Positions 16,117 through 23,252 of a DNA stretch of 64,000 bases are shown in pieces. Origin of the DNA: JBDTSW01 sp963799815 (GTDB taxonomy: Bacteria; Actinomycetota; Thermoleophilia; Solirubrobacterales; 70-9); assembly GCA_963799815.1 (NCBI GenBank), contig CAWCYG010000004.1:496001-560000 (forward strand), written 5' to 3'. Under the pieces are notes generated by a model. The model made no database searches. It was not told the origin of the DNA and worked only from the letters and a program-made list of their open reading frames with translations. A program made the position numbers and the translations under genes. The stretch's first letter is position 1. Each line of letters begins with the position of its first letter.

Positions 16117-17012
16117 AACGGACGGATCTCACGATCTTCGCCGCCGTGGGCCTGCTCGCGCTCGTCGCGGCCTTCTGGTTCCTGATCCTCGCGCCCCAGC
16201 GCAAGGAGGCCGCGTCGCTGGCAGATGAAGTGTTCGAACTGCAGTCGAGTGTCGAGGCTGCTGAACAGCTCGCGACCACAGCCAGCGCCGCTGAGGAGGG
16301 GTACGCGGAGAACTATCACCGCCTCGTCGTACTGGGCAAAGCCGTGCCTGAGGACGCGGACACCTCCAGCCTGCTCGTCGAGCTGCAGCGAATTGCAGAC
16401 GCCAGCGAAGTGACCTTCGAAACGATCGAGTTGGGGGAAACCAGCGATGCCGCAGCGGCTGCAGCGCAGGTCGCCACTCCGCCGCCGCTGGAGGCACCTG
16501 CACCCGGCGAGGCAACGCCGTCCGACAGTGCCGAGCCCGCACCCGAGGACGGTTCAACGCCCGCGGCGACGACCCCAGCGGAGACGACGCCGGCGAGCGC
16601 TGCGATCACGGCGCCCACCGAGGCAACGGCGGCCACCCTCCCAATCGGCGCAACAGTTGGGCCAGCAGCGCTACCGGTCATGCCGTATTCGCTGAACTTC
16701 TCAGGAGGATTCTTCGAAATCGCTGACTTCCTTGCGAGCCTCGATGAGCTCGTCGACATCAACGGCAGTCACACCGGCGTGCGGGGGCGCCTCATCACCG
16801 TCGATGGGTTCAGCCTCACGCCGCCCGAGGATGACGGCAGCCCTGGCGGAGGCACACCGGACCCCAATCCCACTCTCGATGCATCGCTTTCCGTCACCAC
16901 GTACCTGACTCCGACCGAGCAGGGAGTGGTCGCAGGAGCCACGCCCACGACGCCGCCTCCCTCGACTGCAACGCCCACGGCCGCCGCGGCAACCACACCT
17001 CCCGCAGAGTGA
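16113..17012 (+). CDS. pilO: Type IV pilus assembly protein PilO
   Basis: PilO pairs with PilN. The 299-residue product has a short cytoplasmic N terminus, a transmembrane helix (~8-26), a coiled coil (~32-60), an Ala/Pro/Thr-rich insert (~115-185), and a C-terminal domain containing PYSLNFSGGFFEIADFLASLDELV, the core PilO ferredoxin-like pattern. A second Thr/Pro-rich tail ends the protein. The GTG start overlaps pilN by 4 nt. The low-complexity inserts may span a thick cell wall, which is inference. Confidence 0.88.
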   Translation: MKRTDLTIFAAVGLLALVAAFWFLILAPQRKEAASLADEVFELQSSVEAAEQLATTASAAEEGYAENYHRLVVLGKAVPEDADTSSLLVELQRIADASEVTFETIELGETSDAAAAAAQVATPPPLEAPAPGEATPSDSAEPAPEDGSTPAATTPAETTPASAAITAPTEATAATLPIGATVGPAALPVMPYSLNFSGGFFEIADFLASLDELVDINGSHTGVRGRLITVDGFSLTPPEDDGSPGGGTPDPNPTLDASLSVTTYLTPTEQGVVAGATPTTPPPSTATPTAAAATTPPAE

Positions 17013-17836
17013 TGAGCCAGATCTCCCAATTCGCCGGCGACCTCTTTCGCGACCTGCGAGACCGCAGGCTCCTGATTCCGGTCGTCGCGCTCGTGGTGGC
17101 TTTGATCGCGGTCCCGATGCTTCTCTCACGCTCAGAATCTCCTGCCGTGCCGCCCCCGCCACCGTCCGCCGCGGCGTCAGAGCCGGCGGCCACCGAGGCG
17201 GCCGTGCTGACTGAGACCGTGACCGTCCGCGACTACCGCAAGCGCCTCGATGCGCTCAAGAGCAAAAACCCGTTCGAGGAGCACTTCAGCCTGCCGCCGG
17301 AGGGAGGCGGAGGCGGTGGTGGCGGTGGACTCGGCGGCATCGGCGACGCTCCCCCCTCCTCGAGCTTCGACAGTCCCACCGGCACCTCCGCGCCCCCTAC
17401 GGATACGCCTCCCGCAACGAGCTCCAGCAGCGGCGGTGGCTCGTCCTCCGGCGACAGTCCCCCGCCCAACCCCCCCGAGCCTCGCTTCTACGAGTGGCGG
17501 GTGGACGTAGACGTGGGACCGGCCGGGGATGCCGTGGAGCGCAATGGCGTCAGCCAGCTCACGCTGCTTCCGAGTCGCTCGAAGCCGGTCATGGCCTTCC
17601 TGGGGATCGGCGAGAATGGGACGGAGGCGGTCTTCGCAGTCGCGAACGATGTCACCGAGGCGACCGGCAGCGGCAAGTGCATCCCGCGCCGTTCCAACTG
17701 CGCTTACGTCTCGCTCGATGAGGGTGAGCAGATGGTCCTCGACTACGCGCCCGACGACGTCTCCTACCGGATCCGGCTGCGCGAGATCCGCCTCGTGCGA
17801 ATCCAGAACCCCGGCAAGGTCGGCGGCACGCTCTAG
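17012..17836 (+). CDS. Pilus-cluster membrane protein in the PilP position
   Basis: This 274-residue protein begins at an ATG overlapping the pilO stop (TGATG); a GTG one codon earlier is also possible. It has a cytoplasmic N terminus, one transmembrane helix (~22-42), the sequence LKSKNPFEEHF (~78-88), which is the signature seen where PilO/PilP-type proteins meet their partners, a Gly- and Ser/Pro-rich linker (~93-150), and a C-terminal beta-rich domain with two cysteines (GKCIPRRSNCAY). PilP proper is a lipoprotein contacting the secretin, absent in monoderms, so this is probably a functional counterpart. Family assignment is tentative. Confidence 0.75.
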   Translation: MSQISQFAGDLFRDLRDRRLLIPVVALVVALIAVPMLLSRSESPAVPPPPPSAAASEPAATEAAVLTETVTVRDYRKRLDALKSKNPFEEHFSLPPEGGGGGGGGGLGGIGDAPPSSSFDSPTGTSAPPTDTPPATSSSSGGGSSSGDSPPPNPPEPRFYEWRVDVDVGPAGDAVERNGVSQLTLLPSRSKPVMAFLGIGENGTEAVFAVANDVTEATGSGKCIPRRSNCAYVSLDEGEQMVLDYAPDDVSYRIRLREIRLVRIQNPGKVGGTL

Positions 17837-17867
17837 TCGCACGCGGCTTCGCTGCGACGCGAACTCG

Positions 17868-17873
17868 TAGCCT
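17868..17873 (+). promoter_or_regulatory. -10 element (TAGCCT) of the aroC promoter
   Basis: TAGCCT stands 9 nt before the aroC GTG start in the 46-nt gap after the pilus genes, suggesting that the aro genes have their own near-leaderless transcript. Confidence 0.45.
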
Positions 17874-17882
17874 TCTCGGACA

Positions 17883-19049
17883 GTGGCTGCCTTCCGCTTC
17901 ACAACAGCGGGCGAGTCGCACGGGCCTGGGCTCGTCGCGATCGTCGAGGGCCTGCCCGCGGGCCTCGAGATCGACCGCCCGCGCCTCGATCGGGAGATGG
18001 CTCGTCGCCAACTGGGCCATGGCCGGGGCGGGCGGATGAAGATCGAGTCCGACTCGGTCGAGGTCCGCTCGGGCATCAGGCATGGGCGCACGCTCGGCAG
18101 CCCGGTGGCCGTGCTGGTCGCGAATCGCGACTACGTCAACTGGGAGGAGCGCATGAATCCGTGGCCGGTCGAGGCCGAAGTCGAGGAGGTCCACACCCCT
18201 CGTCCCGGGCATGCCGACCTGGCGGGGCTCCTCAAGTACGGCTTCTCGGACGCCCGCAACGTGCTCGAGCGTGCATCGGCTCGCGAGACCGCCGCGAGGG
18301 TCGCGGCGGGTGGCCTCGCGAAGGAGTTCCTGCGAGCGGTGGGGGTCTCGGTTCACAGCCACGTGATCAGGATTGGTGCGGTCTCGGCCCCGGAGCCCCG
18401 TGAGCTCGATGCAGCGGACTTCGAGCGGGTCGACGAATCCCCGGTGCGTTGCCTTGACGCCGTGGCGAGCGGGGCGATGGTGGAGGAGATCAACCGGCTG
18501 CGCAAGGCCAACGAGAGCCTCGGCGGCGTCTTCGAGGTGCGCGCCTTCGGCCTGGTCCCCGGGATCGGCTCGCATGTGAGCTGGGAGGAACGCCTCGACT
18601 CACGGCTTGCGCAAGCGGTGGTCTCGATCCAGGCCGTGAAGGGCGTCTCGGTGGGGGAGGCATGGGAGGTGGCCGCGCTGCCCGGCTCCGAATCCCACGA
18701 CGAGATCCTTCACTCCGAGGAGCGCGGCTGGCACCGTGAGACGAACCGAGCCGGCGGGGTGGAGGGCGGCATGAGCAACGGTGAGCCACTCGTGGTCCGC
18801 GGCGCGCTCAAGCCCATCTCCACGCTCACGAAGCCACTTCGCAGCGTCGACACGGAGACGAAGGAGCCGACCGAGGCGCTGCGCGAGCGCACCGACTCGA
18901 CGGTGGTTCCCGCCGCGGGGGTGGTCGCGGAGGCGATGGTCGCCCTCGTGCTCGCGCGCTGCTATCGCGAGAAGCTGGGCGGCGATCACATCGACGACGT
19001 CCTCGCGGCGCTCGACGCCTATCGGGAGCGGATCGGGTGGCGGCGCTAG
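17883..19049 (+). CDS. aroC: Chorismate synthase
   Basis: AroC converts EPSP to chorismate using reduced FMN. The 388-residue product has the opening FRFTTAGESHGPGL, the HGRGGRMKIESD and RHGRTLGSPVAV blocks, VHTPRPGHADLAG, the FMN-binding GVSVGEAWEVAALPGS region and the conserved GGVEGGMSNGEPLVVR followed by KPISTLTKPL. Length and motifs match the bifunctional-flavin-independent class of bacteria. It starts with GTG and overlaps aroKB by 13 nt. Confidence 0.96.
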   Translation: MAAFRFTTAGESHGPGLVAIVEGLPAGLEIDRPRLDREMARRQLGHGRGGRMKIESDSVEVRSGIRHGRTLGSPVAVLVANRDYVNWEERMNPWPVEAEVEEVHTPRPGHADLAGLLKYGFSDARNVLERASARETAARVAAGGLAKEFLRAVGVSVHSHVIRIGAVSAPEPRELDAADFERVDESPVRCLDAVASGAMVEEINRLRKANESLGGVFEVRAFGLVPGIGSHVSWEERLDSRLAQAVVSIQAVKGVSVGEAWEVAALPGSESHDEILHSEERGWHRETNRAGGVEGGMSNGEPLVVRGALKPISTLTKPLRSVDTETKEPTEALRERTDSTVVPAAGVVAEAMVALVLARCYREKLGGDHIDDVLAALDAYRERIGWRR

Positions 19050-20605
19050 CGGAGGGCGACGCGCCCGGCGATCCGAAGCCAAAGCGCTCGCTGGTCTTCA
19101 CGGGCTTCATGGGCGCCGGGAAGTCGCGAGCCCTTCGGCGTGTGCGCGAGTCCGGAGGCGACGGCGACGACGCCGACCTCCTGCTCGAGTCCGAGCTGGG
19201 AATGCCGATCCCCGAGTTCTTCGAGCGCGAGGGCGAGGCTGAGTTTCGCCGGCGGGAGGAGGCGCTCGCTCTCCAGGTCCTGGGAGAGGGCCACGAGGCC
19301 GTCTCGCTGGGAGGCGGCGCCGTGCTCTCCGAGCAGGTCCGCGAGGCCCTCGCGAGCCACACGGTGGTCTGGCTGCGCGTGCCTCCCGACGAGCTCTGGC
19401 GCCGAGCCTCCGGCACGGAGCGCCCGCTCGCGCGCGACCGCGAGGAGTTCATGCGCCTGCATGCTGCCCGCGAACACCTCTACGCGGACACGGCCGACGC
19501 AGTCATGCTCTCCGCCGATGCCGTTCCGCAGGCCCTGGCGAGCCTGAGGGCGCTGGCCGAAATGCCGGCCACCGGAGAGCGCACGCGCTTGATCTGGGCG
19601 CAGAGCGCGTCCGCCGGCTACCCGGTGTGGATCGGCGCCGGCGTGCTCGGTCGCGCCCCCTGGCCCGCGCCCGGGCGACGCGCGATCGTCACGGACACCG
19701 CAGCGGGCGGGCTCTACCGCGAGCGCGTTGAGCCGGTCGATGCCTGGGTCGAGATCGACCCGGGGGAGGGCTCGAAGACGCTGGCGAACGTCGAGAGCGT
19801 GCTTGAGCAGCTCGCGAAGGAGAACCTGAGCCGCGATGACCACGTGGTGGCGCTCGGCGGTGGGGTCGTGGGCGACCTCGCCGGCTTCAGCGCGGCGATC
19901 TACCAGCGGGGCGTGCCCGTGGTGCAGGTGCCGACGACGCTCCTGGGACAGGTCGATTCCGCGTACGGGGGCAAGACGGCAGTGGACTTGCCCGACGCCA
20001 AGAACTACGCCGGGGCCTATCACCTTCCGGCGGGCGTGATCGCCGACACCACGACGCTCGCCTCGCTCCCGCGCGAGGAGCTGGCGGCGGGGTTCGTTGA
20101 GGTATTGAAGACGGGACTGCTCGCCGGCGGTGAGGCCTGGCAGCGGGCCCGCTCGCTCGAGGAGCTCGACCCGGCAGCCCTGGAGGAGATCGTCTTCGAC
20201 TGCGCTCTCTTCAAGCTCGAGGTGGTGGCTGCCGACGAGCGCGACAGCGACCGGCGCGAGGTCTTGAACCTGGGCCACACGGTGGGCCACGCGATCGAGG
20301 CGGCGAGCGGCTACGGGCGCTACCGCCACGGCGAGGCGGTGGGGCTGGGGCTGCTCGCCGCGCTGCGACTCTCGGATGCCCAGGAGCTACGGACAGAGGC
20401 GCGGGGGCTTCTCGAGCGCCACGGCCTTCCGACCTCGCTTGACGCTTCGGTCGAAACCGACGAGATCCTCGAGGCGCTGCGTCGTGACAAGAAGGCCGAC
20501 GTGCAAGGCCCTCGTTTCGTTCTGCTCGCGCATCCGGGCGAGCCCGTCACCGGGGCACGGATCGAGGCCGCTAGGGTCCGCGACGCGGTGGAGGAGCTTC
20601 GGTGA
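19037..20605 (+). CDS. aroKB: Fused shikimate kinase and 3-dehydroquinate synthase
   Basis: One 522-residue chain joins two chorismate-pathway enzymes. Residues ~17-175 are shikimate kinase: P-loop GFMGAGKS (23-30), the shikimate-binding Asp/Glu in DADLLLE (46-51), EFRRREE (~69), LGGGA (~91), and the lid TERPLARD. Residues ~190-522 are dehydroquinate synthase (NAD-dependent, metal): GGGVVGDLAGF, VPTTLLGQVDSAYGGKTAVD, the metal ligands in EVLKTGLL, NLGHTVGHAIE and RHGEAVGLGL, and the terminal RRDKKADV. Both halves look intact. The GTG start lies within aroC, and aroQ overlaps the end, so translation is coupled. Confidence 0.95.
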   Translation: MAALAEGDAPGDPKPKRSLVFTGFMGAGKSRALRRVRESGGDGDDADLLLESELGMPIPEFFEREGEAEFRRREEALALQVLGEGHEAVSLGGGAVLSEQVREALASHTVVWLRVPPDELWRRASGTERPLARDREEFMRLHAAREHLYADTADAVMLSADAVPQALASLRALAEMPATGERTRLIWAQSASAGYPVWIGAGVLGRAPWPAPGRRAIVTDTAAGGLYRERVEPVDAWVEIDPGEGSKTLANVESVLEQLAKENLSRDDHVVALGGGVVGDLAGFSAAIYQRGVPVVQVPTTLLGQVDSAYGGKTAVDLPDAKNYAGAYHLPAGVIADTTTLASLPREELAAGFVEVLKTGLLAGGEAWQRARSLEELDPAALEEIVFDCALFKLEVVAADERDSDRREVLNLGHTVGHAIEAASGYGRYRHGEAVGLGLLAALRLSDAQELRTEARGLLERHGLPTSLDASVETDEILEALRRDKKADVQGPRFVLLAHPGEPVTGARIEAARVRDAVEELR

Positions 20606-21042
20606 TGGACGAGCGGGTGGAAGTTCTCCACGGCGTCAACCTGGATCGCCTCGGCGAACGCGACCCGGAGCACTACGGGCGCCTCACGCTGAACGAGCTG
20701 GAGGTGAAGGTCAAGCATTTCGCGACCGAGCTCGAGCTCGACGCGCGGTTCTTTCACTCCAACCACGAGGGCGAGTTCATCGAGCACATCCACCGACTCT
20801 CGGAGGTCGCCGACGGCGCGCTCGTGAACGCCGGCGCCTGGAGCCACTACTCCTATGCCGTCCGCGACGCGATCGAGCTCGCCCGCGTCCCGGTGGTGGA
20901 GGTGCACCTCTCCGATGTGCAGTCCCGAGAGGATTGGCGCGCTCGCTCGGTCTTCGACGGCGTCGTGGCCGGAGTCGTCTCAGGCAAGGGATCCGACGGC
21001 TATCGCGACGCGCTCGAGATCCTGAAGGCGGAGCTCGCATGA
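20605..21042 (+). CDS. aroQ: Type II 3-dehydroquinate dehydratase
   Basis: AroQ removes water from 3-dehydroquinate. The 145-residue product (from the ATG in TGATG; a GTG one codon earlier is possible) has the type II pattern: LHGVNLDRLGERDPEHYG with the catalytic Tyr, FFHSNHEGEFIEHIHR, LVNAGAWSHYSYAVRDAI with the catalytic His, and VEVHLSDVQSREDWR. Several normally strict residues are altered (NGPN to HGVN, NPGA to NAGA), so it is a divergent member, but the catalytic set appears present. Overlaps aroKB and the following peptidase gene. Confidence 0.92.
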   Translation: MDERVEVLHGVNLDRLGERDPEHYGRLTLNELEVKVKHFATELELDARFFHSNHEGEFIEHIHRLSEVADGALVNAGAWSHYSYAVRDAIELARVPVVEVHLSDVQSREDWRARSVFDGVVAGVVSGKGSDGYRDALEILKAELA

Positions 21043-22133
21043 GCCGCGCCGACCGGGTGGCCGAGGCGGTCGAGGCGGAGGGCCTCGATTTGCTGATCGT
21101 GGCCGATCTCGTTCATCCGGGCGACACGACGCGGGACGCGGGGGCCGATGTGTTCTGGCTCACCGGCTTCACCGGCTCGAGCTCGATCTGTCTGATCGGG
21201 TCGCAGGAGCGACGCTTTCTCACCGACTTCCGCTACACCGAGCGCGCCGCCCGCGAGGTCGATGACGCGTTCGATCGCGAGATCTTGGACGGCCGGATGA
21301 TGGTCGAGCTCGGCAAGCGCCTGCGCGGGCGGGTGGGCTACGAGGAGGGCGCCACGAGCGTCTTGACCCTGCGCAAGCTCACCGAGGCCGTGGGCGAGGA
21401 CGTCGAGCTTGTCGCAACCGAGGGGGTCGTCGCGGAGCTGCGCCGCGAGAAGGATCCCGACGAGGTCAGGCGCATCGCCGCTGCCGCCGAGCTGGCCGAT
21501 GAGGTCTACGAGTGGATCTGCCAGCAGGGCCTCGTTGGCCGCGCTGAGCGTGAGGTCCAGCTCACCGCCGAGCAGCATATGCGCGAGCTTGGAGCCCAGG
21601 ATCCGGCATTTCCCACGATCGTCGCGTCGGGGCCGAACGGAGCGCTCCCGCATCACGAGGCCTCCGATCGAGTGATCGAGTCGGGCGAGCTCGTCACGAT
21701 CGACATGGGCGCGATCGCTGAGGGCTACTGCTCCGATTGCACGCGCACCTTCGCCACCGGCGAGCTCGACGAAGAGGCCCGCGAGGTCTACGAGCTGGTC
21801 CGCTCCGCGCAGGCCGTGGCACTCGAGGCGGTCGGGGCCGGCGTCTCCGGCAAGCGCGCCGACTCCGTCTCACGCGACCCGATCGTCGAGGCCGGCCACG
21901 GCGATCATTACGGCCACGGGCTGGGCCACGGGGTGGGGATCGAGGTCCACGAGCCGCCGCGCTTGAGCCAGCGCTACGACGACGAGCTAAGGGCGGGTGA
22001 CGTTGTCACCGTCGAGCCCGGGATCTACGTGCCTGGGACCCTGGGGGTGCGGATCGAGGACCTCGTGGTGATCACAGAGAGCGGCACTCGCAACCTCTCG
22101 AGCGTCTCCAAGGACCTGCGCGTCGTCGGCTGA
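21039..22133 (+). CDS. pepP: Xaa-Pro aminopeptidase (M24 family)
   Basis: This 364-residue protein has an N-terminal creatinase domain (~1-125, VFWLTGFTGSSSICLIG, FLTDFRYTERA) and a C-terminal pita-bread catalytic domain. The metal ligands are seen in TIDMGAIAEGYCSDCTRTF (two Asp), HGLGHGVGIEVHEPP (His), VVTVEPGIY (Glu) and GVRIEDLVV (Glu). It removes residues ahead of proline. The ATG start overlaps aroQ by 4 nt. In many bacteria this gene is followed directly by efp; here efp is 4.5 kb further on, split off by the sigma-factor and transporter genes. Confidence 0.93.
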   Translation: MSRADRVAEAVEAEGLDLLIVADLVHPGDTTRDAGADVFWLTGFTGSSSICLIGSQERRFLTDFRYTERAAREVDDAFDREILDGRMMVELGKRLRGRVGYEEGATSVLTLRKLTEAVGEDVELVATEGVVAELRREKDPDEVRRIAAAAELADEVYEWICQQGLVGRAEREVQLTAEQHMRELGAQDPAFPTIVASGPNGALPHHEASDRVIESGELVTIDMGAIAEGYCSDCTRTFATGELDEEAREVYELVRSAQAVALEAVGAGVSGKRADSVSRDPIVEAGHGDHYGHGLGHGVGIEVHEPPRLSQRYDDELRAGDVVTVEPGIYVPGTLGVRIEDLVVITESGTRNLSSVSKDLRVVG

Positions 22134-22172
22134 AAGCACCTGCGCCGAGGGGCACGAACCGTGGCCTCGAAC

Positions 22173-22199
22173 GGTTAGCCGAGGACCCCACCCGGGTAC
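22173..22199 (+). promoter_or_regulatory. SigB/SigF-type promoter upstream of the sigma-factor gene
   Basis: GGTTAG (22173-22178) and GGGTAC (22194-22199) are separated by 15 nt. This matches the general-stress sigma consensus of actinobacteria and Bacillus (G-TT, N14-16, GGGTAY). It lies about 135 nt before the chosen start of the sigma gene, so autoregulation is likely. The match is by eye; no expression evidence is available. Confidence 0.5.
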
Positions 22200-22334
22200 G
22201 ATGTATCCAAGCCCGTGACGGATCGCCGTGACGGGTTCACCAAAGGCGACTCAGCCCGCTCGGGGCGCAGTGCGAAAACCCACCGAGGTCAGGTTCGTCG
22301 CGACTTCTTCACCAAGGCCCCAGAGGGGGACGGT

Positions 22335-23180
22335 ATGTCGCGCAACGGACTCAACATCGCACCCGATAAAGAGAAAACGGGCCGTTCGACTGCCCGACAG
22401 CGTCGCGACCCGCAGCAGCTCGCGCTCGAGGCGAACATGCTGCGCCGCTATGCCCGGACCCGAGATCCACGCTTGAAGGCAGAGCTCGCGGAGCGCTTCA
22501 TGCCGCTGGCGCGGTCGATGGCGATGCGTTATCGCGGCGGCTCCGAATCGCTCGATGACCTCGTCCAGGTGGCTGCGCTAGGCCTCGTGAAGGCGCTGGA
22601 GGGATTCGATCCGGACATGGGAAGGCCGTTCGCCGCCTACGCGGTGCCGACCATGCTCGGCGAGCTCCGCCGCCACTTCCGCGACCACGTCTGGAACGTA
22701 CATCTGCCGCGTGGCTTGCAGGAGCGAACCATGGCCGTCAGCAACGCGATCCAGAAGCTGGGCGACGAGCTCGGCGCGTCGCCGACCGTGAGCGACATCG
22801 CCGCCAGCCTCGAGTTGAGCGAGGAGGCCGTGCTGGAAGCGCTCGAGGCCGAGGAGGCCAGGCGCACGCTTTCACTCGATGCCCCGCGTAACTTCGGCGA
22901 TTCCGAGTCGGCCCCGGCGATCGAGACCGTCCCGAGCGCGGAGATGGGCTATGAGGCCGTGGAGTCGCAGCTGGCCGCTACCGCGGCCGGCCTGGATGCG
23001 CGCGAGCAGCGGGTGCTGCAGCTCCGCTTCGGGGCCGACCTCACGCAGTACGAGATCGGGACCCAGCTCGGCGTCTCCCAGATGCAGATCTCGCGAATCA
23101 TGCGCAAGGCGTTGCGCAAGCTGCTCGCGGCGGTGCAGGATGACGAGCCGCCGCTCGGCTCGTCCCGTGTAGCGGCCTGA
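22335..23180 (+). CDS. RNA polymerase sigma factor, SigB/SigF/SigG type
   Basis: This group 3 sigma-70 factor has region 2 (LAERFMPLARSMAMRYRGGSESLDDLVQVAALGLVKALEGFDP, split here only for description; core DDLVQVAALGLVKA), region 3 (LPRGLQERTMAV to ASPTVSDIAASLELSEE) and region 4 with the helix-turn-helix (REQRVLQLRFGADLTQYEIG, then GVSQMQISRIMRKAL). The FRDHVWNVHLPR phrase is diagnostic of the SigB/SigF stress and sporulation subgroup. The ATG at 22335 is preserved by a GAGGGGGA site 5 nt upstream and gives 281 residues; an in-frame GTG at 22215 would add 40 low-complexity residues. Anti-sigma and STAS candidates lie downstream in the window. Confidence 0.92.
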   Translation: MSRNGLNIAPDKEKTGRSTARQRRDPQQLALEANMLRRYARTRDPRLKAELAERFMPLARSMAMRYRGGSESLDDLVQVAALGLVKALEGFDPDMGRPFAAYAVPTMLGELRRHFRDHVWNVHLPRGLQERTMAVSNAIQKLGDELGASPTVSDIAASLELSEEAVLEALEAEEARRTLSLDAPRNFGDSESAPAIETVPSAEMGYEAVESQLAATAAGLDAREQRVLQLRFGADLTQYEIGTQLGVSQMQISRIMRKALRKLLAAVQDDEPPLGSSRVAA

Positions 23181-23252
23181 GCCGCGGTTTCGCCAGCTCC
23201 TTGCGGGGGTAAAGCCGGGCTGCATGAGCGGGTGGCGACCCGAGGGGGCGCG

